The position numbers and the translations under genes were made by a program. Positions 33,697 through 47,200 of a stretch of DNA of 64,000 nt are shown here, piece after piece. The notes beneath the pieces are model-generated. The model was not told where the DNA came from. It made no database searches and worked only from the letters and a program-made list of their open reading frames with translations. Each line of letters opens with the position of its first letter. Positions within the stretch are counted from its first letter, which is position 1. This DNA is from Ascidia mentula (taxonomy: Eukaryota > Chordata > Ascidiacea > Phlebobranchia > Ascidiidae): assembly GCA_947561715.1 (NCBI GenBank), contig OX387198.1:11532001-11596000 (forward strand), given 5' to 3'.

Positions 33697-36600
33697 ATGG
33701 AAGAAACCAATCTCAACACTGATGAAGCACTGTTGCCTTCAGAGGAATCAAGTGTTCAACTGAAACAAAATGGAAGCCAGGTTGAAGTTGTTATTGTTGA
33801 CAAGCGGGACTGCCGCAAGGAAAGTGATGCAGATTTCCTACCAAACCCAACAAGGACTCATTTGTACAAAAAGCGATTTTTGATGATGGGTATTTTTTGT
33901 CTCTACTCCATGTCCAGTGCATTTCAGTGGATCGAGTATGCAATCATCACACATATTGTCATACGGTACTATACAGGCACAAGTGAACTTTTTGTCTTCT
34001 GGACTTCAATGATTTATATGCTCACCTATATTCCTTTGATGTTTGTTGCCACTTGGATGCTTGACAACTGGGGTCTTCGACGTATACTGTTGTTTGGGGC
34101 CACTTTAAATGCTGTCGGTTCGCTCATAAAAATTGCAAGTGTAAATCCAAACTATTTCATCATATCGTTTGTGGGTAAGTTTTGTTTTTTTACCTGTAAG
34201 AAAATGATTTGTTTTATTTTTCATGTATGTAAATGTTGTGGGTAACATATAGCTAACCATTGCTCATTGCAGGACAAACGGTGGCAGCTTGTGCCCAATC
34301 CTTTATATTAGAGATTCCTCCAAAAATTGCATCTCTCTGGTTTGGTGAACGAGAAGTTTCAACTGCAACCTCAGTCGGAGTGTTTGGAAACCAGGTAGAT
34401 AGAATCACTTGGCTGAAATTTGTAAACCTAACTATATAACTTTTATGATAAAGTGGTGAATTAGTCAGATTAGGATATATTAGGTTACAAACTTTGGATT
34501 GTGTGTTGTGCATTCACTAGTATAACAGATTGCACCATGAAACAGAAGCTAATCAGTCATGCTAATGACAAAACTGTCATAAATATCTTTGTCTAGTAAA
34601 TGTGTCACACAAAATTTACTGCTGGGAAGTGGTAGGGGTGATTGAAGCTTAATGACTGGTGATTAGTGAATTTAAAACAAATGCCTATTTTGGGCCTAAT
34701 TGATCACAACAGGCAAATTTAATTGTTTATTTGTATGGCTCTCATCGCAGTTGTGTCTATATATGTACAGTATTTGCTGTTATATTTGTATGGCTCTTAT
34801 CGCAGTTGTGTCTATATATTTACAGTATATGCTGTTATATTTGTATGGCTCTTATCGCAGTTGTGTCTATATATATGTACAGTATTTGCTGTTATATTTG
34901 TATGGCTCTTATCGCAGTTGTGTCTATATATTTACAGCATATGCTGTTATGTTTGTATGGCTCTTATCGCAGTTGTGTCTATATATGTACAGTATTTGCT
35001 GTTATTTGGTTCACCTATGAAAAAACTCTAACAATAGTGGCCCATGACATTCACTTAACTTTAGTATGACTATGGGTAAGCCAAAGCACAACTCGTGGCC
35101 ATCATTTATTGACCCCATTTCCACTTTTCATACAGGAAGCAAGTCAAACTTCCTAGACAATAACTTATCACCCCCAATAGTTGCAACTGCATTAGGGTGT
35201 TTGCCATAACACAAATTAGGGTGCTCAATGCCAGTAAGGAAAACAGCGTGCATTGTATTAGCAGAGGTGACAAGGCGAAATTTTCGAAAAAACGTTGATA
35301 CCTTTTTTGGAATATAATGTGCATAGTGCATTCGTGCACAATATAGCAACTGATAAATGTTGCGTGGCAAAAACGGTCATACTAGGGTTTGTAAATCATA
35401 CCATATGCGTGTCCGTAGTTGCGGTGCCCAAAATAACGGCAAAAAATAATTACAAACAAAACCGTCCCTCAGTAACGGATAAAGGCCTGACCGTTTGTGA
35501 AACCAACAAGGCGCCGATAACCGGTAAAAGGGTCGGAATAAGTTACCCAAGTAATTTTGGAAAGCATTTATGAAGGCAAATAAAAACAGCCACCTTCCTT
35601 CGTGTAGCGCATATGCACACATGTTCTCGTCGACAATATTTTCAGAAACCTATTACGCGTTTCCAGGGAGTTTCGAAATACTCTATCGCCACATCCTTCT
35701 GCTCGGCAAAACATTATTTTCTTTCTCGGTATCGAAATGCATTTTTTTTCTCGGTATTGAAATGCAATAATTTACTGCTTATTCAACGTATGCTTTATGT
35801 TGGCAGCTGGGTGTGGCCATTGGATTTCTTGTTCCACCTTTGATTGTTCCCGATTCGCAAAACATGTCTGAAGTCGCAGCTGGATTTCGGATTCTATTCA
35901 TTTCTTCAGCTATTGTTTGTACCGTCGTTGTCTTCCTTATATTTTTCTGTAAGTACTGGGTTCCACTTTTTTTTCTGTCACTGGATCTGAGAACATCGAA
36001 GCAGTGACTTAGCCAGTCCCAAATTTCGGTGGAATCCAAATAAGATATGGGGTTTTACCGAATAAAACGTTTTGGTATGAATCAGGAAAATAAATTGGCG
36101 CGCTTAACATGACATCATTTTCCTATCAATTTAATCAAATTCAACATTTAATAAACAAAAAACAAATTTGCATCACCTTTAAGTTAGAAATATTTGTTGG
36201 CTATACGGCCCCTTACAGGCTACGTCAATATATCGACGCCTTGTGTTTAACGAAAGTGCGGAAACGCTTGTATTCTAAAAGAGTTGTCGCAAAATCAATC
36301 AAGTGTTGTACTGCTGTGCTCGCATGTCACAATCGTTTAACGACCTTGAACGAAAGATTAACCTAAATTTACGACTTAAAGCTGTCTCGAAATTAAAGTT
36401 TATTACCGTTTTGGTCGCTTCCGCCATCTGCCAATCAGCGCAGCCGAAGTATTGTTTACAGCGATTTAAACCATAACATTTGTTTGCAGTCATTCGGGAC
36501 AAGCCCCCTTTACCGCCCAGCAAAGCAAGCGCAACTGCTCTGCAGACTGAAATCGAGAACAAGGCACAACATACTTCTTCATTGGTAAACTACAAACGTT

Positions 36601-39600
36601 CCATCAGGGAACTGATGAAGAATGTCCCATTCGTACTTCTATTAGTCAGCTACGGTAAGTGTTGTTACTCCATGGTGAATGCCATAAATTAGCATTTAAT
36701 GTCTTACAGAATGCGAAATTTACAACTTTAGTTTTACGGCATGTTTTATATGATTACAAAGCAAGCTATATTACAAATACCTACCGATATGGCAACTAAA
36801 AACGATCTATGTGACTTTACCATTAACATTGCTATTTTATTCATATTTTCAGGCCCTAATAAATGTACGGAATCATTTCCTGTCGTTTAAATGCGGTCAA
36901 AATGATGATGCAATAAGCATTAATTTCTCGAAACCAGTCGCTCCGTGTTATTGCGTCGTGGAAATTTACGCTCTTTCGCACCTTGCCCCTCTGGCTGTTG
37001 TAGAGTTTCAAAACAGACTCTGAACTTCGGCCCTCAGGTAGTCATACGTAGTGTTAGCAGTCGTGGAACTTGGGCCGTCACGCAAATGTCGTTGGTGTGT
37101 TTGTTAGAAATGCGTCGAAGCGATCGACTTGTTTTTGCGGAAGGATAACACAATACAACCCGAGTGCGTCGATTGTTTTTGGAGAAATGCTTGATCAGAT
37201 TTTGAATTATAATGAACGTTGGTCTGGAACGAACCCGGTTGCGAAAACTCTTCCATACCTTGCGTCATCGTGTTTTACTTTTATTTTACTTAACTTTGGT
37301 TGAATAAAAATGTTTCGCGAATATCAGAATCATTTTGCAGGCACCGTTGTTGTTTCGCGGGCAGAAAAATACCTAAATAAATGAAATAGTTCTGTCAAAT
37401 GGCCTCTTTATCAGACAGTTTTTTGATCAATTTGCTAAATACGTTTCGCCAAAACTGTCCTGACATTTTTTATTTGATTTTCAGGAATCAACACAGGAAC
37501 GTATTACGCCATTGGGACGCTTCTCAATCAAATTTTGATTCCTTTCCATCCGGTAACAATTTGCTTATTTTTTTGTTCCCTGTTTTCTATCTCCCGTTGA
37601 ATTTTGATGGTTTATACCTCAGTTGATTTATACCGAGTAAGAATAACACTCAAGACTACTACAAATATCAACGTGTTATTTTTATGTATCGCTATATAAG
37701 CATGGGGGTGATACATGCAGTGGTAATGGTTTTGATGATGGTCCATTGTTAGTGTAAAATAATATAGTGTAAACCAATAAGTATGAATACACGGTCTGTA
37801 CATCCAAATTTATTAGATTTAGATCTACAAAGTAATCTGTTATTATGTTCGATAAATAAGTACGCCACATTAATCATTTATCGTACAAAATTTGGCTTGC
37901 AAATTTACAACAATTGCACATTCTGAACGAATTTTTGAGTCATCCGGCTTGACGTCACGTGTGTGCAAGCAGTACAAAATGTGCAAAAATACGATATGCG
38001 ATGACATTATGTCATTGCGAATTGGGTGAAAAATTCAATCTTTGTTGCAGGATGCTGGACGGGAGATCGGTCAAATCGGTCTGACGATGGTTGTGGCTGG
38101 TTTGGGAGGATCTGTAGTATGCGGATACTTTCTGGACAAAACCAGACTCTACAAGTACGTTTCAAATAATTATTAAACAAATGGCGATTAAACTGTGTGA
38201 AACGTTTGTTTTGAAACGCGTGTTTCAAAAGTATCAGATTTTGAAGACTTTTGTTGGTCTGAAAATCACCTTTAGTCGTGATTTGGTTTGCCACGATTGA
38301 TCCAAACATGCAAGTTATTTTTTTAGGACTACTTCAATGTACTGTGATACCGTCGCTATTAGCTCAAATTCCGCATACTATAGTCGTGTTTGGAATGATA
38401 CGTTTTGCAAGTAAAACTACCTGCCAAAAATACTTTGAATATTATGTGTTTACATAACCTGGCGCATCACCTTCTGCTATACTGCGAACATGTCTCCTCA
38501 GGTTTGGAAATTTGAGACTTTCCCTTAGTGACCCAGTTGAATGTCGCCTTCGCCTCCTGAGACGTATTCGAACTGGGATCGATGAATTTCAATTAGGGCG
38601 AACATTTTTCCTATGTCGTTGTTACGTGAATTGACGAGATAGAAGGTCGCCTAATTTCCAAAGGCGTTTCTTCGCTTTCGGTTAACCGAGATCACAAAAA
38701 AATACGAATTAGCGTGTCGTACGTAACAACTATTTTTGTACCCCAGGGGTACTACGGTTGGAATTTACGTTTTGTCGATGGCTTTTATGTTCGTCTTCAC
38801 CTTCACTCTGGATCTGAAACTACTGTGGCTCGATTTCGTAACAATCGGCTTGCTTGGGTGAGTAAAATGTAACCACATGTTTTCTGTTTTGGCAACCTTT
38901 ATGATCTGGTGTTTCTCAACATTCGGTTCGCGGAAATCCTACATGTTTATCTTTCGGACAGTGCGTGTGTAAAATTCCTTCTCTTTGTCTTATATGAAAT
39001 AATCTTTTATCAACCGGTTATGTTTATAACATTGCGATTCGGATTTTATACAAACACCCGACCGAAAAAAATGTTTTACCGCAAATTGTGAATAAAAATG
39101 TTGACAACCACAGGTTTAAATTTAGCTACAACAAATATTGTCCGATTGTTTTTATCGGTGATACATAAAAACCTACGCGATGCCATAGTAACGATAATTG
39201 CGACTGGACAAAAATGTTGGACATTTTGCAGCGAAATTGCTTCATCAACATTTGTTTTCCAAACTGCCAGTGGAAAACTACCGACTAAATTTACTCAAAA
39301 CATAAAGTACTCTAGCATCCTTCCGCAAACATCGATTTATCAAATCTCACACAGATCGTGGCGCCGAGATTATCTCAAGTACTGTTTACTTACTCAGGTT
39401 CTTCATGACTGGCTACCTCCCTATCGGATTTGAGTTTGCTGCAGAAATCACCTACCCAGAATCCGAAGCTACCTCGGCTGGACTCCTCAATGTTTCGGCG
39501 CAGGTAACGACTGTTTGGCTTGTATTTGATACAGCATGTGCGTTTATGATATACGCGAGCGTTACAATAACGTGTATAATGATATGTAGCATTGCATTCA

Positions 39601-42137
39601 AAAGTTAGTGCGAACACTTATGTAGGTGGACTGAGATATTACGAATGCATTACAGAGTTTTTGGAAATGTTAACGTGTGAACAGTCTTGTCCCGCTAACT
39701 CATAAAATACAGAAAACAAACTTCTTATCCTTGCATAATTGTATCATCCGCATAATTTTATAATCAAGAAGAAGAGATAATGTAGGCAATTTGTGTAGAG
39801 GCAGAAGCATTTTGCAGCCCACTAGGCAATTTGTTTGTACCCCATTATCATCGTCTGTGTGCCCAAAAGGTCAGGTAATTGGTTGAACTTTGTCATATCA
39901 AACTCCTTAAACTCCGTAATCAAGCCTGAAACGGAGCAAGTGATACGATACGCCTGCTAACAATAAGCGGACTTTATCCCTCGCGGTTCACCGCTGAAAA
40001 TTCACAAAGCCCGTGTTTTGTCGCAACATGACCTTTGGCCCTCGTCAAGGATTTGTCGCTTGGTGTTGATGCGAAGTTGTTGCCACAGGTCTTCGGCATC
40101 ACGTTCATCTTGGTTGCCGACGAACTACGCAAGAAGTACAGCGTGAAGGCTGCGAACATCTTCATGTGTGTAGCGTTACTGTTGGGAACCTTGATGACAA
40201 GTAAGCGTTGAGTTTCTCACCTTCGTCTGTCATGCGGCCCGTTTGCTTGTGTTGATCAAGACGAATGTCTGCATTTTAATTGGTGTCGACGTAATACATT
40301 TGTAGAGGCGTCGATCAAACTCGTGTGTTCTATTGCCCAGCATACCGATAAGTCCTTACGTTGTTCTGTTTTTTAAATAAGATCTTTTACACCAGGGTCG
40401 GAGCAGTTTACAAATTATGTGAAAATGTTAATGAATACGCGTGCCAACATTTTTGTGTGTAGAAAAGGTTTGCGCAAACTAACTAAGTTTTAAACGACAA
40501 ACAGTATTGGAATATGACCTAGAATTTTCACCATGCTTGTCAAAAATAGTCACTCCGACGACCCAGGCTGATATCACAATGGTTTAGGGTTTACTCTTAA
40601 CATTTTGAGTGCCATAAGAAGCACTCTGCGTGTTGGTACCTAAATACTAACTGACACACAGCGGTCACCTCTACGTAGTTTTTGTTTCATTCGTCGCAAC
40701 CATGGGGAAGAGCTGATGCGTAAGTCGAACCACGTCAAAAAGTCGATGCTAATCATGTCATCCAACCCCAAAATGGGAGCAAATTCAATTGGTCCCTCCC
40801 TTGAGCGCTCGGGATTGATTTCCGCTGTTGGATCGATGGTATTCGCTGTCAAATTGACGTCTTTGTTACGAATATTTCCAATACGCTGTGGATTTTTTTG
40901 TTTGCGGACATCCTTTCCGTCATGCGAATTAAGCGAAAATTATCATTGAAATTTATTTGCAAGATTGTTTTATTCGAAAACCTTGCTATATTGAAAGTTA
41001 TATAGATGTTACATGAAATATCATGTTGCAAACATTATACCTTGCAGTGACGAAGCAAATAGCGTTTTAGGCAGATATTTGTGTTCCAATCACCTTTGCA
41101 TTACAATGAACCCCCATACGATACCAAACTACACCAAACAAAACCTTTATATTTTTTGACAAAATTTTGTGTCTCTTTTCTTACAGTTCTGATCAAATCC
41201 AATTTGAGAAGACAAGCGGCGAACAACTCGTCCGAAGTGGTGAGTTGTGATCGGTTCTTCTGAATTACTTCAACGGCAATTGACCCACTGACCCATATTT
41301 TAAAACAACCATCAAGCCAACATAAGTATCTCATAAAAATACACTACATTCGCGTCAACCAATTGTCCAAACTGCTGTTGTTTAAATATTTTTCGCATTC
41401 TTAATTGGACATTCCTGACTTTGGGCAGCGTACATTGAGACTTAGTCTTGGTGTCGTTGGATTAGAAATTGTCCTAATAAATTGTTGGTTCAATTTCTGC
41501 TTGGTAACTAATGTAAGTGTGGTATATGTGTGAAATTATGCGTGCATGGACATGACTTCGGATCGCGCAAATAATCACACACTTAAAATACGTGAAATTT
41601 GATGTTCAACATGTCTGGTGGACATCGTAAACACTGTATGTGTGATTTATTTCGAAATGCCTCTCAGGAAACAACAGACATTAAACAATTGGTGTTGATA
41701 GAATACTTCCTTGTGTGCTTGTCATTTTCTCGTGCTATGCTCATATGCTGTAATAGCAGTAATCGCATACATCATCAGGTTTTTTTTTTCTCTTCGAAGA
41801 ACTCCATTTTTTTTAAAGGAAAAGCGAAACGTCAGAAAAATTCATTCTTTTTAACTAACGTGAATGTGTTAGTGTTTTTAACCAAAGTATGTGTATAATT
41901 TATCCTGTATTTCGGCAGTAAAAATCCTGTCTCAGTTCTTAAACACATTCATATCGCACCCAGTCAAACGCTGAAGACTCGAAAGCCACCGAACTCACCC
42001 AGGCTTCCAACAACCGCAACCACAACTCCAACAACAACAGTAACCTCGACACACCGCCCTTGGTCAATTCCAAAGATGAAACGAAGTTGATTCGCTTAAC
42101 ATCGGCGTCCTCTTGCTACAGCGCCGACTTTAGGTAG
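33697..42137 (+). CDS. FLVCR1/2-like SLC49 transporter
   Basis: Eleven exons (33697-34174, 34273-34394, 35807-35948, 36490-36654, 37485-37552, 38051-38154, 38747-38857, 39398-39503, 40089-40200, 41187-41239, 41964-42137) join in frame to 544 residues, the usual FLVCR size. The protein is a twelve-helix major facilitator. Family marks are [11 protein letters not shown] in helix 1, with the tryptophan found in the FLVCR substrate site, and [24 protein letters not shown] spans the exon 2-3 junction, KPPLPPS lies in the central loop, and [13 protein letters not shown] precedes helix 11. FLVCR1 and FLVCR2 carry choline and ethanolamine and were first described as retroviral receptor and haem exporter; choline transport is the most likely role here. 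The C-terminal tail is rich in Asn and Ser. A 55-bp minisatellite fills part of intron 2. The intronless relative at 738-2093 is more diverged. Confidence 0.9.
34731..35006. repeat. Minisatellite, five 55-57-bp units with alternating types
   Basis: Units start TTGTATGGCT at 34731, 34786, 34841, 34898 and 34953. Units 1, 3 and 5 carry ATGTACAGTATTTGCTG, while units 2 and 4 carry ATTTACAGYATATGCTG, a two-unit higher-order pattern. All three plus-strand frames are open across it, giving spurious open frames. It lies in FLVCR intron 2. Confidence 0.9.
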
Positions 42138-44222
42138 TGTGTTCACATGTTCCAAGTTCAATTAATTTTAAGCAATTTTTAGAATCTGATTATTCGCGCC
42201 ATCGGTAATAGGGATAGTCTGTATTTTCTTTTCTCGTTCCGATGCAATTTCTTCGCCAGTTTCAATAGGTCTGTGGCTGTTTGAGCACAATGCAACATGG
42301 GGACCTCACGGAAGAGGTTAAGCATGTGTTTGTGGGTTCCATATTTTTTGTATATAAGATTTGTGCTACTTTTGGTGACGCCTTATTTGAAAACTCTCGA
42401 CTACAAAGTTTCCATAATGCCGCGTTAGAACAAATTTGTTACCGTAGATATCATTACAAAGATTAAATTCGACCGACGGAACGCAATTAAACATACATGT
42501 CTGTACCCCCGTTACAACCTCAGTAAATGTTGTATTTTTGGCCAAACAAACTCCTGCTTCACATAAAAATCATACCTTTATGCAAGAAAGAGAATATGCC
42601 TAAATATTGTGGTATAACTATTATAGTTTAACAAAGACAGGGTAATGGCACAGCGAGGTGTTATCAATGCATTAGAATTTACTACCATCGCCCACATCTC
42701 AAAGCCACGTATATAGGGTAATGATTTTTTTGTTTATGTCCTTCAAATTTTTGGTAGCTTTCCTGCAATATACCGTGTGTGCTCATACTTGTGAAATCAG
42801 GTAAAAATTATACTGTGGTTTAATCGGGTAAGTTGGCGTCTAGCTACTTGAGATTAGCTTTTTGTTTTCCAATCCACGCCGAACTTGAAGCTTCTCGAAT
42901 TCATTAAAATCTGGTGCGAAACCAAACATTAGTCTTTGTATATTATGTTGGTGCATACTTCCATATTAAACTGTATCATTTTATCAAAATTCGTCACAAA
43001 CTGTTGACTACAAGAACGTTTATTCGTTGTGATTTTGTATCGTCAACGTTTTTTGGCCTTTTGATTACGTTTTTTTCAGTGTTATTGCACTATACTAAAA
43101 TATTGTGCTATCCTCGCTGTTGTTTGTCGCTTATGCATCTTCTCCCACCCCAAGTCATCAAATTATTCACCATATAATTGTTCTATGCTTTACGAAACTT
43201 TTTTAAGCGCGTTTAACATTTTGTTATGCTTCGTAAGGTTTGATGCGGGTTGAAATAGTGTCGTTTTCGTTGTTATGTGCGTTTCCCATATTATTATTAT
43301 TATATCCGATTGTTCCTATCGATTGTTTATAAAGAAGTAGGTTTTTGAATGAGGCTCTGTGAGTTGGAACGTGGTAGCCGATTACAAGCGGGCAGATTTT
43401 TTGTTGCAAACAGCAGAAAAGTATTTCAGATAATTTTTTTAGGCAGAAGAAGTTTAACATTCGAAAATATTTTCGGAGGATGGAATAAGTTAACGCTACA
43501 GTTTTGTAATCAGTTAAAATTGTGCTCAATCCTTTTAAATAGAATTCAATTTCTTGTCTATGCCTATAATGTTTGCTGGTGCACTGCTTTTGTAACGACT
43601 TTATTAGCTTTTAAATAGACTTAGTTTTGCGAAACAAAAAATCTTGATCACGATTTGACCCAATGTGGTTCTTTTATGGTTTTTGAGGAAAATCGTGGGG
43701 CCCATTTTAGCCAAATCGGGCAAATGCACCTGAGCCCTGTCCTGCCTCAAATTTGGTCCGTTGTTGTGTCATCTGTATCATATCATCTCCATGCCTCAAG
43801 CTGTCAGTATATCAAAACTTGTTGGTTTACAGTCTTTCAAATAAGAAGCTTGTTGCGGTGAGAAGCAGAAACGAGACAACAAGTGAAGCAGTAACATCAC
43901 AAACTGGCCACAAAACTAAAACACGTGGTTGAAGAACGCAGATCGCTTGCGGGGCGCAACAGTGTCGGTGCGAAGATTGCGCGAAAAATGTTCAAAATTA
44001 TTAATTAAATATTCTATAGTTAGTTGGCGACGTAACAGTGAGTTGGCAAAAAAAATGATGCCGGCGTGTTTTGTTCTCACAAGCGCACACTGAGAAAATT
44101 GTCGACAGAAATCAATGCGAAGGCAAATGCGGGAATTGGCGCTTGCGCTAAGCCTCGCGCGCGACCTGGCGGATCGCGCAAGTGCATATTTTGCGCCACT
44201 GAGTGGCGCCAGCAAGTGGGTG
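42138..44222. other. Convergent 3' region of FLVCR and neurexin
   Basis: The FLVCR gene ends at 42137 on the plus strand and the neurexin stop is at 44223 on the minus strand, so this gap should hold both 3' UTRs. It is AT-rich, with only short frames and no recognisable domain, RNA or transposon. Confidence 0.5.
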
Positions 44223-47200
44223 TCATACGTAGTATTCCTTTTCCTTGTCGTGTTTCTGCGCCTTTGCGTCGCGTTTCATCGAACCGTTCTTTACCGCCGT
44301 CACTGGTTTTCCTTTCTTCGGCATTACGCCGTATTGTCGCTCACGCTCGCCGACATTGTACGTCACTGAATCGCGCTTTTTGAAGCGGTACATGACGTAG
44401 AAAAGTAGCAATACACAGCAGGCCGCCGCCGCCGCGATGCCGGCAATCATGGCTGTGGTGACGGCCGTCGCTTGACCAATGTATATCGGACCAGTGGAGT
44501 TGGACATCACTTTCCCTGTGACATCAACCGGTGATGATGACGTGTTGCTCGTGTTGATCATGTTAGCTCCTGGGGCGTCGACCGGGTTCTTCCTGGTTGT
44601 TGATTTGACCTTTCCGTCGCCTCCGGAACTCGCCACTGTGACATCAGGGTCGGTAACAATAGCGCTTGATACGGGGGCCGTTGGAGGCCTTGAGAGGCTG
44701 ACGGTGTTGTTGGCGGAGAAAGCGGGTGGGGAAGGGAACGCCGACCGCGTTGGCGACATTGGTGGAAAAGGCGGCGGTGGCGAAGTGGTGGCACCTTGGG
44801 TTGCTTTAAACCGGTATAAACCGGTTTGCGCGATCGCCAAAGCCGATGCCGCTGATCCTGTCCAATCTGCCGCGACGGTCGTGGGGTTGGGGTTGGGAAA
44901 GAGGTCAGTGTATTCGCCTGGTGTGGTAGTGGATGGGGAAAATAGCAAAACATGTGGATTACTGCCGTGCGTGGAAGCAACAAGCTCATTAATCGTGTTT
45001 GTGTCAGGGAGTGAAGTCGAGTTGGTTCTGTGTGTGGTGTGCGGTATTGGTGCGTTATCGTGCGTCGTGCTTTGTGCGTTAACAGCTGGTGCGATTACAC
45101 GGGGGTGTACAAGGGCCTGCGATTTGGTGGTTTTAAGCGTTTTTATTAAACTCTGACCGGAAAATGTTGAAGAGGGGGCCGCGGTGCCGGATATTGTGCT
45201 GGAGCTTAGTATAGAGGAGGTCGCAGCGTCCAGAGCGCCTGGCGTCGCAAATACAGTTGCCTTTGCTGTTGGAGATTGTTTGTTTAAGGTAGTTGTTGTT
45301 GAGAGTGGGGGTTCCGGTATTGTGGTGGGTTTCGTCGCTTCGGTTGTCACTCTCGTGATTGTCGTTTTAGGTTTGGGCTTTGGTTTTGTTGCGACGTTTT
45401 CTATTGTCCGTAAAGGTTTTCTTGCTGTTGACGTTGTAGATGTTGTTGTGCTGGTGGAGGACGAAGGGGGCTCCTCAGGAGATGGGAATGGATCATTGTC
45501 CACCTCCTCCCGAGTAAAAATATCCAGAACGTCGAAGAAACCCGCATCGAATGTAGGGGGTTCCCCGTGGTCAGGGTCTCTTGCCTCTTGGTCTTCTACC
45601 GGTTCGGTAAAAATTCTTTTTATTTCGTCCAAACCTTCCATCTCGACATCACGATTCCGTTCTTCAGGCACAGCAACAGTCTTATCGTATGCGACCTCCG
45701 CCTCCTCTTCCACGTACAGCGCTTCTTTGTCGTCGACGTCATCATTACTGACGTCATTAGTTGGTTCGGTGGTGGCGATTGGCGGTTTGTTTGTGGTTGT
45801 GGTCACAGGTTTTTGCGTAGTGAAAAATCCCAAATCGAAAAGAAGTCGTTCGACCCCTGATAGCGACCCCTCGTCTCCCCCAGACTGCGCATGCGCGAGC
45901 GACGATGACGTGGCAGTGGTGAGAGTTGTTGTGATTATTTGCGCTTCGCTAAGTTCGGCGGGGACGTTTGTTTCAACGAATAAACCGGCACCTGAGCCTG
46001 TGAAAATAAAAAGTGGCCGTTAGTAAATCCATGTAGGTTGGTTAGAAGCAAAAATAAATTGAAACGGTGACAAAAAATTGTGTTAAGCACCAAAAAGTCT
46101 CAATCTCTCCAAAATAGAATAAGTTTTAGTAAGTATATAGGCCCAATAATTGCAATGCAAAGTGTGGTGTATATTATGTGTAGCGGCGTATCTGACAAAC
46201 TACCAAAGAGTATGAAATAAAACGGTTACAACACATATACATATTTCAGTACTTACTTTATAGATCTCCCACGAAATTATGTCAGCGTGCAAGCAGGCAA
46301 AAAAGAACGTGGTTAAACCAATTCAAATATGTATCGTTCTATCACCATTAAACATGCCACTATGTGTGTGTGCGGCGCATTTTCATTTCTCGCGAGTTTG
46401 ACAAAAACATACTAAAACGCGCCACAATAGAAACAACCTAATAATGTATTGCATATATGTGGTGTATATGGAAGGAAGACTGTCGCTAGTTCGTTGTTGA
46501 GCCGCTGTTGCGACTCACGAGGCCCAAGGAGCTAGCGTTAACAACACCAAGCAGTTCATAACGTTAACAGTCCATTGATGTGTTGCTCGCGTTGCGCCAT
46601 TGCAACCTTCTCGAGGAAAGGAATACACTGGAACGTAACGAGCATGTTTGGTGGTTGTTTGTGGCAATGTGCGGGTGGTGGAGTGGGGACAGAAAGAGTG
46701 GAGCGCACAGTTAGCTAAATCATATCTCACTAGGAATGAACCCTATCGCATTTGTCTCGGCCACACTTGCGTAAAACTGTGAAGGTTTCAAAGCAGTTGT
46801 GCGCAACGGGTACAAAAAACGGTCCACGGGTACAAAGTGATGTTTAATGCCTTCGACAAATATGCGGGTACAGAGTGCTGTTGGAACAGACGCTTGGCAG
46901 TTCTACGCAAGTGTGGTTGACATTACACCTAGTCGCGTATTTTTCATGTGTAAGCTTACCTGAGGATGTAGGGCACATATCCTCGTCGTCACAGTCGTCT
47001 GGGTCGGAACCCTGTAAGGAATTGATCAGATTTAGTTGGACATATTGGTTTACTGTTGATTATCCGTAGGTGTTTTTATTCTCGAACAGGAAAGTTCGCT
47101 CGAACGTTGCCACGCATTAATACTGCTTTTGTCACCTTGTATGCTGGGTTAGGTATTTGCTTTGGTCGCTAAACAGACATCACTTTACTGGTGTTTACAA

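Noticed and set aside
34700..35069. Three overlapping plus-strand frames of 100-112 codons
   Set aside because: They are translations of the 55-bp minisatellite in an FLVCR intron, open in all frames because the unit lacks stops.
44479..45156. Plus-strand open frame of 225 codons
   Set aside because: It is the same low-complexity shadow of the neurexin last exon, with no domain.
45184..46023. Plus-strand open frame of 279 codons
   Set aside because: It is antisense to the Ser/Thr/Pro-rich neurexin stalk; the biased codons leave the opposite strand open. The neurexin frame fits family, splice phase and C terminus.
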